Shown: piece by piece, positions 1-6,743 of the stretch
Layout: every line of letters begins with the position of its first letter
Numbering within the stretch: the stretch's first letter is position 1
NCBI RefSeq assembly: GCF_003027925.1
Contig: NZ_PYPS01000047.1
Coordinates: 1 to 53,733, forward strand
DNA from: Micromonospora sp. RP3T
GTDB taxonomy: Bacteria; Actinomycetota; Actinomycetes; Mycobacteriales; Micromonosporaceae
Reading direction: 5' to 3'
DNA: 53,733 nt
Notes under the pieces: generated by a model
Databases searched by the model: none
What the model saw: the letters and a program-made list of their open reading frames with translations, nothing else
Told to the model about the DNA's origin: nothing
Translations under genes and position numbers: made by a program

Positions 1-13
1 GTTGAGGTGGGAT

Positions 14-55
14 GCCATCCCGCCAGCCACCGACCCAGGCAAGCCGAGCAGACCA
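14..55 (+). repeat. 42-nt direct repeat, copy 1
   Basis: This stretch matches 6581-6622 at 40 of 42 positions in the same orientation. Copy 1 lies left of the first att copy, just before the membrane-protein gene pair. Copy 2 lies inside element 1, just before the 3' end of the ABC-3C operon. Its origin is not recognised; a shared sequence bordering cargo segments is the simplest reading. Confidence 0.75.
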
Positions 56-116
56 GGGCCAGGGTGACAAGGTCGTACGTCCGGTAGGGCGCTCCACCTT
101 GTCACCCTGGCCCTGG
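53..116. terminator. Perfect 21-bp inverted repeat (hairpin)
   Basis: Bases 53-73 are the exact reverse complement of 96-116, separated by 22 nt. The stem is GC-rich with no clear T tract. It precedes the gene pair starting at 208 and could terminate transcription from the left or act as a protein-binding palindrome. Confidence 0.5.
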
Positions 117-173
117 CCCGCTCCACGATGTGTGGGTCGGCGGCAGACGGGATGGCCGAGGTGGGCCGGTGAC

Positions 174-208
174 TTGCCGTAACGGCTCCATTCGGTACTG
201 TCTACGTA
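174..208 (+). promoter_or_regulatory. Candidate promoter for a leaderless transcript
   Basis: TTGCCG at 174-179 and TACTGT at 196-201 are separated by 16 nt. The expected transcription start, about 7 nt after the -10, falls on the A of the ATG at 208, which has no Shine-Dalgarno sequence. Leaderless messages are common in actinobacteria. Prediction only. Confidence 0.35.
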
Positions 209-612
209 TGACATGGGTGATCGCCGCCGCTGTGGGGTGTTTCGGGGCGTTCGCCGTTGAGGGCCTGCAGTTTGTTGGGGCCGTTCGTAGATGTAAGGGC
301 TGGCCCTGGAGGCGCCGGGGTGAACCTCCACTGTCACCCTTCTTGGCATCAGTAGCGATTCGCCTCGTGATTAGCGGGGGAGTTGCGGCGATTGCCTTCG
401 AGTCTGGAATGACCACCGAAGCATTCGGGGCCTTCGCTGTAGGCGTGGCAGCGCCATTGCTTGTTGAGCAATTGGCGCGGCAGGCGCCAGCAGTCGCCTC
501 TACTGACGCCGCAAGCCAAGCATTCTCCATCCCGTCCCAGCCAGGGGAGCGGCTTCCCGAAACCGCGCCGGAAAGCGCGAAACCGCGTAGGTCAACGAGG
601 AGGGTAGAGTGA
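208..612 (+). CDS. Small membrane protein, first gene of a coupled pair
   Basis: Predicted product of 134 aa. Hydrophobic segments at about residues 3-25, 45-65 and 70-90 suggest an integral membrane protein, followed by a hydrophilic proline/serine-rich tail. I chose the ATG at 208 because of the promoter-like sequence placed for a leaderless message; an ATG at 130 in the same frame would add 26 unconvincing residues. The stop overlaps the next gene's GTG by four bases (GTGA), so the two are translationally coupled. Codon use is less GC-rich than in the 20-35 kb region, which fits acquired DNA. No family recognised. The pair lies at the right end of the element that precedes the first att copy. 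Confidence 0.6.
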   Translation: MTWVIAAAVGCFGAFAVEGLQFVGAVRRCKGWPWRRRGEPPLSPFLASVAIRLVISGGVAAIAFESGMTTEAFGAFAVGVAAPLLVEQLARQAPAVASTDAASQAFSIPSQPGERLPETAPESAKPRRSTRRVE

Positions 613-1427
613 ACAGCTTCCTCCATAACCTCATTGCGGCTCTTGCGAGGGATACCCCGGCCTATTCTCTCGGACCAGCAACCTCTGACTCCGCCGGCTA
701 CGCCTTGCTGCGAGCGTTGGCTAGACCAGTTCCGCCCCGCATGCTTCCTGAGCGTATCAGCCCTGAAACAGCGTCTGAGGAAAGCGAAAGGGATCGCTCG
801 CTTAAGGTGCCTCGGAAGATCGCTAAGGCGTTCCTAATTGTGGTAGGCGTCGTTTGGGCGCTAGTTATCGGAATAGCTGCGGTTAGAGTAAGTGCAACGA
901 TGGCTCTGTCGCTTCTATCGCTTACGGCTTCTTTGGTTGCCCTTGCAGTCTCATTGGCGCGGCGAAGAAGGGACAGGGCGGTAGACTGGATATTCGGCGG
1001 CGGCGGGGGTGTCGAATTCGTCAACGAGCTAAAAGTTGAGCAATCGAACGTTGGGTCGACCTCTAATGTCAGTGTCAATTCGCGCGCCGAAGAAGCTCCC
1101 CAAGTTGACGACCACATACGCGCGCATTCGGATTCGGATCTGAATGAACTAGCGAATCGTCTAGCTCTCGCTTTGCAGAGGGGCTTGAGTCTGCAGGAGC
1201 GAGCTGCTATCGCGGCATTCCAAGAGGCCGGTTTCGAAGTTGAGGTCGAGGGCGTAGATGGTCCAAGTGCATTGAGTAGGGAGTACAGGGAGGCGTTGGC
1301 ATTCATCCTTAGTGGCGACGTCAATGAAGGCATTAGCATGATCGAGCGAATGAATGAATTTGCACTTGCTGAGGGTGTGCGTCCACCTGTGAGGGTGGTA
1401 CGCCCCTTTAGGCGACGTGTTTCCTAA
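609..1427 (+). CDS. Membrane-anchored hypothetical protein, second gene of pair
   Basis: GTG start overlapping the previous stop; 272 aa. The N-terminal 70 residues are soluble, two adjacent hydrophobic segments follow at about 72-92 and 97-117, then an arginine-rich stop-transfer stretch and a roughly 150-residue C-terminal soluble domain, mostly acidic and helical in character. The topology is that of a membrane anchor with a cytoplasmic C-terminal domain. Base composition is noticeably AT-richer than in most of the window. I do not recognise the family. The two-gene arrangement at an element end resembles accessory cargo such as defence or exclusion genes, but nothing in the sequence proves it. 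Confidence 0.65.
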   Translation: MNSFLHNLIAALARDTPAYSLGPATSDSAGYALLRALARPVPPRMLPERISPETASEESERDRSLKVPRKIAKAFLIVVGVVWALVIGIAAVRVSATMALSLLSLTASLVALAVSLARRRRDRAVDWIFGGGGGVEFVNELKVEQSNVGSTSNVSVNSRAEEAPQVDDHIRAHSDSDLNELANRLALALQRGLSLQERAAIAAFQEAGFEVEVEGVDGPSALSREYREALAFILSGDVNEGISMIERMNEFALAEGVRPPVRVVRPFRRRVS

Positions 1428-1620
1428 TGGTCGGCTACCGGCGCGACACGAGGTCCGCCCGAGGCTGTGTCACGAGGGCGGAGACCCGGCGCTACACGTC
1501 AGCAAGAAGTCAGCGAGAGGCGCGAGACGGTCCGCTATCAGGCGAGCAGGGGCCGTAGTCGGTGTGCGCGAGACGACACCGGATGCCAAGGAACAGTGCT
1601 CAACTTCTTGTGGGATTGAC

Positions 1621-1664
1621 GTTCACACCGAAGAGGTCACTGGTTCGATCCCAGTATCGCCCAC
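1621..1664 (+). other. att copy 1: 3' half of tRNA-Val(CAC)
   Basis: The sequence runs from the anticodon loop (GTTCACACC, anticodon CAC) through the anticodon stem CGAAG, variable loop, T arm GGTTCGATCCC and the acceptor strand to the discriminator base. The 5' half of a tRNA is absent: the upstream bases cannot form the CTTCG anticodon strand. This is therefore an attachment-site copy, not a functional tRNA. Confidence 0.9.
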
Positions 1665-1671
1665 GCAGGTC

Positions 1672-1705
1672 AAAGGCCACTTCCCGGCTTCGGGAGGTGG
1701 CCTTT
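1672..1705. terminator. Hairpin between att copy 1 and integrase
   Basis: A 15-bp stem with one G-T wobble (1672-1686 with 1691-1705) and a 4-nt loop. It lies just after the att core and just beyond the integrase stop, so it could terminate int transcription or the tRNA-side read-through. Comparable hairpins follow the other two att copies. Confidence 0.6.
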
Positions 1706-1714
1706 CTGCTGCCC

Positions 1715-1736
1715 GTACAGCAGCGAAGTACAGCAG
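1715..1736 (+). repeat. Paired direct repeats, candidate integrase arm sites, left end of element 1
   Basis: GTACAGCAG occurs at 1715-1723 and again at 1728-1736, a 13-nt period. Positions 1715-1735 recur without mismatch at 14682-14702, just inside the right end of the element and in the same orientation. Tyrosine recombinases of this class bind arm-type repeats inside both ends; this pair is the obvious candidate. Confidence 0.65.
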
Positions 1737-1740
1737 TTCG

Positions 1741-2961
1741 TCATCGCGTCAGGGATTCGCCGAGACGCTTGAGGGCGTCTCTCGTCGCCTGCGAGGACAC
1801 CTGCGTGTAGATCTCCATCGTCACCGAGAAGCGGGCGTGCCGGAGGATCTGCATGGCCACTCGCGGGTGCACGTCGAGGTCGGCCAGGAGGGTGGCGCAG
1901 GTCCGCCGCGCGTCGTGGACGGTGATCGGCTTCGTTGCCGCCTTGTCGCAGCGGGTCTGCCAGGAGCGCTGGAAGTTGCGCGGCTCGATGGGCGTGCCGT
2001 AGCGGGTGGTGAACACCAGGTCGTTGTCGTGCCACGCCTTACCGGCGGCTGCCCGTGCCTCGTCGCGCTGCTCGTTCCTCAGCTTGAGTGCGGCCAGGCA
2101 GATGTCGGGCAGCGGGAGGGTGGCGTCGGACGCCTGGGTCTTGGTGTCGCGGTGCAGGAGCTTCCCGCGTACGCGTTGCAGTTGCCGCCCGATGGTCAGC
2201 TCTCCGGCGTCGAGGTCGACGTCCGCCCAAGTGAGGCCGAGGGCTTCGCCTTTGCGAAGGCCGGTGACGAGGACCAGGGCGTACGCGGCGTAGAGCGGAT
2301 CGGCGTCGGCGCGGGCGGATTCGAGGAAGCGGCGTGCTTCGTCGCTGGACCAGGACTTGCCCCGTCGGCGGCGGACGGTGGCGAGGGTGACCGGTACGGC
2401 CGGGTTGCGGGTGATGAGGTCTTCGGCCTGGGCGTGGGTGAGGGCGGCGCGAAGTGCGGCCCGGATGTCGCTGACCGTGCGCGTCGACGGGACCGCCTGG
2501 CAGCACCGGCCGACCGCGCAGCAGCGTCGCTTCTCCTTGCGGCGGGCGGCGTCCTTGCCCTGGGCGCAGCACTGGCAGGTGCGGGCCACCTGGTTCAGCC
2601 AGGTCTGCACGTCGCGCGCCTGGAGCCGGTCGAGCCGCTTGGTGCCGAGGCCGGGGGAGAGGTAACGGCGGACGAACGTCTCGTAGGTGGCGTAGGTGAG
2701 CGGCGCCCGGTTCGGCTCGATGATCTCGGTCAGCCAGTAGGCGAGGAAGCTGCCCACGGTCGGCACACTGGTCGCCACGGGTCCGGCCTTGGCCTGTTGG
2801 TGCAGTTTGATCCACTTGTCGTGGACGGCGTCGCGGGTCTTGCCGTAGACGTACTTGCGGGTGCGCTTCCCGTCCGGCTTGGTGACCCAGACGTACGCGG
2901 CGAAGCCGTTGCGGTAGGGGAAGATGGAGCCTTCGCCGTTGGCGCGGGCACGGGCGGGCAT
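1741..2961 (-). CDS. int: Tyrosine site-specific recombinase (integrase) of element 1
   Basis: 406 aa. The catalytic set of the phage integrase family is complete: R236 (in GLRKGEALGLTW), H349-x-x-R352 (HDARR), H375 and nucleophile Y385 near the C-terminus. The N-terminal part fits an arm-binding domain followed by a core-binding SAM-like domain. An unusual insertion at about 129-154 carries seven cysteines (CQCC and CC..CC groups) and may bind metal. The ATG at 2961 overlaps the excisionase stop (ATGA), so translation is coupled; an upstream in-frame start at 3012 would overlap xis and adds unconserved residues. The gene ends next to the att core, as expected for an enzyme inserting into tRNA-Val(CAC). 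Confidence 0.93.
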   Translation of the reverse strand: MPARARANGEGSIFPYRNGFAAYVWVTKPDGKRTRKYVYGKTRDAVHDKWIKLHQQAKAGPVATSVPTVGSFLAYWLTEIIEPNRAPLTYATYETFVRRYLSPGLGTKRLDRLQARDVQTWLNQVARTCQCCAQGKDAARRKEKRRCCAVGRCCQAVPSTRTVSDIRAALRAALTHAQAEDLITRNPAVPVTLATVRRRRGKSWSSDEARRFLESARADADPLYAAYALVLVTGLRKGEALGLTWADVDLDAGELTIGRQLQRVRGKLLHRDTKTQASDATLPLPDICLAALKLRNEQRDEARAAAGKAWHDNDLVFTTRYGTPIEPRNFQRSWQTRCDKAATKPITVHDARRTCATLLADLDVHPRVAMQILRHARFSVTMEIYTQVSSQATRDALKRLGESLTR

Positions 2962-3158
2962 CAGGCGGCCTCCTGCCGGTCGATCTGGTCGCGGATGTAG
3001 TCGTCGACCCATTCGGGGAGGATGCGGCGGTACTTGCCGTCCTTGATGGAGCGCAGCTCACCGGTGGCGATCTTCATCTTGACCTTGGAGATGCCGAAGC
3101 CGAGTAGGACGGCGACCTCGGCGGGGGAGTACCAGCGCGGGGTGAGGGGTCGGGTCAC
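2961..3158 (-). CDS. xis: Excisionase (HTH, MerR/Xis-like)
   Basis: 65 aa. The core WYSPAEVAVLLGFGISKVKM is a winged-helix/HTH motif of the excisionase family, followed by a basic wing (KDGKYRRI) and the WVDDYI tail typical of AICE Xis proteins. I place the start at the GTG at 3158 because it overlaps the repSA stop as GTGA and gives the usual length for the family; longer in-frame versions run back through the repSA gene. Together with Int it would bend attachment-site DNA and direct excision. The repSA-xis-int order with overlapping ends indicates a single coupled operon. Confidence 0.88.
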   Translation of the reverse strand: MTRPLTPRWYSPAEVAVLLGFGISKVKMKIATGELRSIKDGKYRRILPEWVDDYIRDQIDRQEAA

Positions 3159-4699
3159 GCCGCCACCCCCGACCACAGCTCGTGGGCGAGTTCCTCCCGG
3201 CCGACGCGGCTGCGTTCCCGGTGCTGGGCGGCGGCGGTGTTGGCGAGCAGCGCGTCCCCGTCGGTGAGCCATCCGGAACCGACGAAGGCCAGGGTGCCGA
3301 CGGTGACGGAGCTGTCATCGGCGCGGCGGTAGGTGGCGCGGGTGTCGCGGAGCAGCCCGAAGGTGACCGAGTACCGGCGAGCCTTGGTGAGGAAGTGACC
3401 GCCGTAGCCGAGCATGTGCGCCCACCGTCGCAGCCCGCCGTAGACATCGGGTGTGGTGTCAAGGACACCTTGACGGTCGTCGGCCTGAGCGGCGGTGTCG
3501 CTGGTGCGGTGCCGGGTGGGGCGGCCGAGTCGCCAGCAGGCGTCGATGAGCCGGGCTAGGTGGTCGCCCTCCGGGTCGGCGTAGGCGTCGACCGTGCCCG
3601 AGGTGAGCCGGGTGGAGCAGTGGCCCGTGACCTCGGTGGCCTTGGTGGCGTACTTGGCCAGGTAGGCGGCCACCCTGGCGTCGGTCACGTCCCCGTCACC
3701 GGTGCCGATACGGCGCACGTCCACCTGCTCACCCCAGGCGACCGCCCAACCCTGCGGCCGGTCGGGATGCGGCGCGGTGGCGAAGACGATCTGCCGGGCG
3801 GCGGCGTGCACGGCGGCGTCGAGGTCGTCCACGGTGATCCCGGCCGGTGGCGGGACCAGGGCGTGCCGGTCACCGGGGTCGACCCCGTCGAGACGCAGCA
3901 GGACGTGGAAGTGCACCGCGCCCCGGCGCTGCATCTCGGCGACCTTCCCGTGCGACACCCGCACCGGCGGCACCCGCCGAACCCGGCCCGAGTCGGTGAC
4001 GACCTCGACCCTCGGGATGCCGCGCCGGTTGCAGAGGGCGGCGAGCTGGCGTTCGACGGCCTGTTTGGTGCGTCGCCACAGCTCACCGGCGAAGACGTTC
4101 CAGACGACCTGGTGATCGTGGTCGTAGCAGTCCAGGCAGAGCGGCCGACCGAGCTGCGGATCGGCGGAGTCGTGACGGACGAAGCAGGCCCCGGGCCGCC
4201 CGTGCGGGCAGGTGACGGCGTCACGGCGGGCGTGGCAGGGGGCCGGTCGGCAGTCGCAGCGCCGCCGGTCGGTGCAGGTGTGCCGGGGTAAGTGCCGGTG
4301 GTGGACCGGCCCGAACGACGGCGCGGTGAAGGTGGCGAAGACGACCGGGTGCCGGGCCACCGTGGCGGGGACGGTCTTGCCGCCGGTCAGGCCACAGCGG
4401 ACGACTTGGAAGGCGTCACCGGCGTAGACCCAGGAGCAGTCCGGGCACTGGGCGGCACGCCGGTTGCCGCACGCCTTGTAGAGCACCCGATCGGGCAGCG
4501 CGTCGGTGTGCTGCTCGCCCAGGACCCGCCCGGTGTCCCGGTCGACGGCGGTCATGGTGCCGGTCAGCCGGATCGGACGGGCACAACCTCCGGCGGTCCG
4601 GGTGTGCTCCAACCAGCCGAAATAGTCGGGGGTGGCGGCCCGGTGCAGGGCCTGGGCGTCACGACCGGCGGCGACGCCGGGACGGTGCAGGGTGGACAC
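3155..4699 (-). CDS. repSA: RepSA-like rolling-circle replication initiator
   Basis: 514 aa. A cysteine-rich N-terminal half with several CxxC pairs (for example CPDC near 85-88 and CLDC near 188-191) suggests zinc binding. An HUH-type metal motif, GAVHFHVLLRL, lies near 261-270 and the candidate catalytic tyrosine motif YLAKYATK near 346-353. This layout is that of replication initiators of actinobacterial integrative elements, which nick a double-strand origin after excision. The start is GTG at 4699, preceded by a clear GAGGAGAG ribosome-binding sequence. It heads the repSA-xis-int operon. Confidence 0.9.
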   Translation of the reverse strand: MSTLHRPGVAAGRDAQALHRAATPDYFGWLEHTRTAGGCARPIRLTGTMTAVDRDTGRVLGEQHTDALPDRVLYKACGNRRAAQCPDCSWVYAGDAFQVVRCGLTGGKTVPATVARHPVVFATFTAPSFGPVHHRHLPRHTCTDRRRCDCRPAPCHARRDAVTCPHGRPGACFVRHDSADPQLGRPLCLDCYDHDHQVVWNVFAGELWRRTKQAVERQLAALCNRRGIPRVEVVTDSGRVRRVPPVRVSHGKVAEMQRRGAVHFHVLLRLDGVDPGDRHALVPPPAGITVDDLDAAVHAAARQIVFATAPHPDRPQGWAVAWGEQVDVRRIGTGDGDVTDARVAAYLAKYATKATEVTGHCSTRLTSGTVDAYADPEGDHLARLIDACWRLGRPTRHRTSDTAAQADDRQGVLDTTPDVYGGLRRWAHMLGYGGHFLTKARRYSVTFGLLRDTRATYRRADDSSVTVGTLAFVGSGWLTDGDALLANTAAAQHRERSRVGREELAHELWSGVAA

Positions 4700-5209
4700 G
4701 ATCTCTCCTCAGGGCGGGTGGCAGGGACGGGCGACGAAACGCCACCGGTGGCCGGAACGCTGTCCGTCGGTGGTGTTCGTGGTGTCTCCTGGCACCGCCG
4801 TGGAGGGCGGCTGACGCCGGAGGGCGGGTGTGGCTGACCGCCGTGGGGGTGTGGTCCTTCCGGTTGCCGTGCTGGGTGAGGCCGGAACGGGTGGGGTGCC
4901 TGTGAGTCGGTGTCCGGCGGGTTGCCGCAGGCGGACCCCACCCGTCGAGGGAATGCGAATCCGGGCCATCGTGACGGCGGGAAGGCCGTGTTGGGCCACT
5001 CAGCGGATTCCGGGCCGACATCGCGGCCAACGTGATCGAGAACCGGCGGGATCTGGCCCGCATCAGCGGCAGGAAGGCCGCTCAGCATCTCCGTGGTCAA
5101 GCCCAGCGATCCGGCAGGAAGGCCGCACTGGCGTGCTCGACGACCGCCAGAGTAGCACCGGGTGCCGACGCGTCAACCCGTCGTGAACCTCGGTGCCGAG
5201 CGAGGGCGG
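4700..5209. other. Intergenic region upstream of repSA; no gene seen
   Basis: In AICEs transfer and spread genes are expected around here; none was found. A short coding-like stretch near 5000-5070 in the plus direction may be a decayed gene remnant. The 14-nt sequence GGCAGGAAGGCCGC occurs twice, about 39 nt apart, near 5069 and 5108. The region may contain the repSA promoter and possibly the replication origin, but I cannot point to either. Confidence 0.5.
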
Positions 5210-5224
5210 ACCGGCTACCGGCCA
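5210..5224 (+). repeat. 15-bp target-site-duplication-like repeat, left copy
   Basis: ACCGGCTACCGGCCA, identical to 6186-6200. One extra base (5225) separates it from the inverted repeat on this side. Confidence 0.7.
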
Positions 5225-5225
5225 T

Positions 5226-6185
5226 GTCGGGTATCAGGATCTCGGTTACAGATCGGTCTCAGGACGTCTGTGACACCTTCGGCTAGACGATCCTGTCCGC
5301 TAGGTGGCGTGTGAGAGGCGGCCTGCCGCAGAACTGGAGGGAGCGACGTGGGCGCGAAGACAGCCCTACTGGCGTTCGCCGACGGCGACATCCGTCCGGC
5401 GCTGCGCGGCGCGACGCGGTCGGAGCGAGCCGAGACCGAGGCGTTGGTACGACAAGTCCACCCCGGCTACTTGGTCGAACCCGCTGATGACAACACATTG
5501 TTCGAAGGCACCTACCCGCCAGATGACTTCATGTACGCCACGGTGCTGGCAGGGGCAGAGCTGTACTGCGACCGACGGCTCATGCTCGATCGCCCGTCTG
5601 AGCTACCGGAGCACCTGCGCGAAGCTGGAGCGGGCCGACGAATCATCATCCACGGGATGCACTCGGGCGTGGACTGGCTCGGCTTCGCGGTATGGGAGGA
5701 CGGCGTGCTGGTCAGATCGCTGAGCCTGTCGCCTGATGGTGGCATCCAGGAGAACATCGGCAAGCCCTACGACTTCGAGTTGCCGTACTGGGCCGGTGAA
5801 CATCCCGTCGAGCCCGTACCAGGCTGGCACAACCAGGACCCCTACCCGCTGCCGTTTCATCCCCTCGACCTCGGCGAGGAAGCGTTACGTGCGCTGTTTG
5901 GTTTCATCATCGAGGGCCGCCCTTCCCCCGACGACATCGACGCTGATGCCGTTCATTTACATGGCTTTCGCGTGACCGACCCGTCCGGCGAGGAACAGGC
6001 AGCCCGTGAGGCCGCATACGCGTGGGCACTACAGAACATGGGACCGCCTCGGAGGTACCGCATGGGACCAGACGGAACGATGCACGAGGTCAGCCCCGAC
6101 AGCTACTGATTCGCCTACCCGCAGGCCAGCACGAGCGTCACGCAGGTCCTGATACCGATCTGTCACGCACGTCCTGAGACCCGAC
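5226..6185. mobile_element. 960-bp TIR-flanked cassette without transposase
   Basis: The outermost 49 nt on each side (5226-5274 and 6137-6185) form imperfect terminal inverted repeats, about 39 of 49 matching with no gaps. Each contains two tandem copies of a TCAGGA...TnACA motif. An exact 15-nt direct repeat (ACCGGCTACCGGCCA) lies outside both ends at 5210-5224 and 6186-6200, as expected of a target duplication. The ends resemble those I associate with IS481-type elements (from memory). The only gene inside is the 253-aa protein at 5348-6109. Confidence 0.75.
5348..6109 (+). CDS. DUF6928-like hypothetical protein, cargo of the TIR cassette
   Basis: 253 aa, GTG start preceded by GGAGGG at good spacing. 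The N-terminus MGAKTALLAFADGDIRPAL is characteristic of a conserved actinobacterial family that I recall as DUF6928; the family name is from memory. There is no signal peptide or membrane segment. The middle contains a block around HGMHSGVDWLGFAVWEDG and many conserved-looking aromatic and acidic residues, and the tail is hydrophilic. Function unknown. It is the only gene between terminal inverted repeats and a 15-bp duplication, so it appears to have been carried in by a non-autonomous transposon-like unit. Confidence 0.8.
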   Translation: MGAKTALLAFADGDIRPALRGATRSERAETEALVRQVHPGYLVEPADDNTLFEGTYPPDDFMYATVLAGAELYCDRRLMLDRPSELPEHLREAGAGRRIIIHGMHSGVDWLGFAVWEDGVLVRSLSLSPDGGIQENIGKPYDFELPYWAGEHPVEPVPGWHNQDPYPLPFHPLDLGEEALRALFGFIIEGRPSPDDIDADAVHLHGFRVTDPSGEEQAAREAAYAWALQNMGPPRRYRMGPDGTMHEVSPDSY

Positions 6186-6200
6186 ACCGGCTACCGGCCA
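6186..6200 (+). repeat. 15-bp target-site-duplication-like repeat, right copy
   Basis: Identical to 5210-5224 and directly abutting the right inverted repeat at 6185. Confidence 0.7.
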
Positions 6201-6743
6201 ATGTGGGAGAACTTTCTGTACGTCTATCAAGGCGGCCCGACAAGCGGGCCGCACGCGCCGCCGCCAGGGCGCGTGGCCCGGCCCCTCTGCGTTGCGGCAG
6301 GGCCGGACCACGCCGAACGCCCGGCGGCTGGCGCGGACAGCGGGGAGCCCGAGCGGGCCGCAGCAGAACCGCAGGCCGTTGACCGATGAGGGGTTGGGCC
6401 GGCAGCCGGCCGGGCCGCGCGGCCACGAGCCCGCGCGGCGTAGGCAAGCGCACGTCGGTCCCGTCGGCGAGCTGGCGGCAGTCGCAGGGTCGCGGTTACT
6501 GCGCCTCCGGCGGGGGCGCTCCGGCTCCAGGATGGCCGGGGCTCCGTCGGCGGGTCACGGTCCGTGGGTGGCTGCGGTAGGCCATCCCGCCTGCCACCGA
6601 CCCGGGCAAGCCGAGCAGACCACCACCCGACCCGCCAGCGTCCGAACCTGCGTCAAGGCCGTCTTGACGTGGCGGGCCGGGCGGAGGCCCGCTCCCCAGG
6701 AGGGCGGGTCGATGGCACACGGGATGGCGACGGGCGCACCAGC
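6201..6743. other. Non-coding spacer between cassette and ABC-3C operon
   Basis: No convincing gene on either strand. It contains an 8-bp GC-rich hairpin (6231-6238 with 6244-6251) and, at 6581-6622, the second copy of the 42-nt repeat from the left edge of the window. Confidence 0.55.
6581..6622 (+). repeat. 42-nt direct repeat, copy 2
   Basis: Matches 14-55 with two substitutions. It lies about 120 nt beyond the stop codon of the ABC-3C ATPase gene. Confidence 0.75.

Noticed and set aside
1499..1517. GTCAGC repeat pair left of att copy 1 as arm sites of the upstream element
   Set aside because: Only partial similarity to the element-1 repeats and no second copy visible in the window to compare with.
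1621..1664. Functional tRNA gene at the att copies
   Set aside because: No D arm, 5' anticodon strand or 5' acceptor strand is present upstream of any of the three copies.
1417..3000. Long plus-strand reading frame opposite the integrase gene
   Set aside because: Antisense shadow of a high-GC gene: glycine/valine/arginine-rich, no domain, and the minus strand has a complete integrase.
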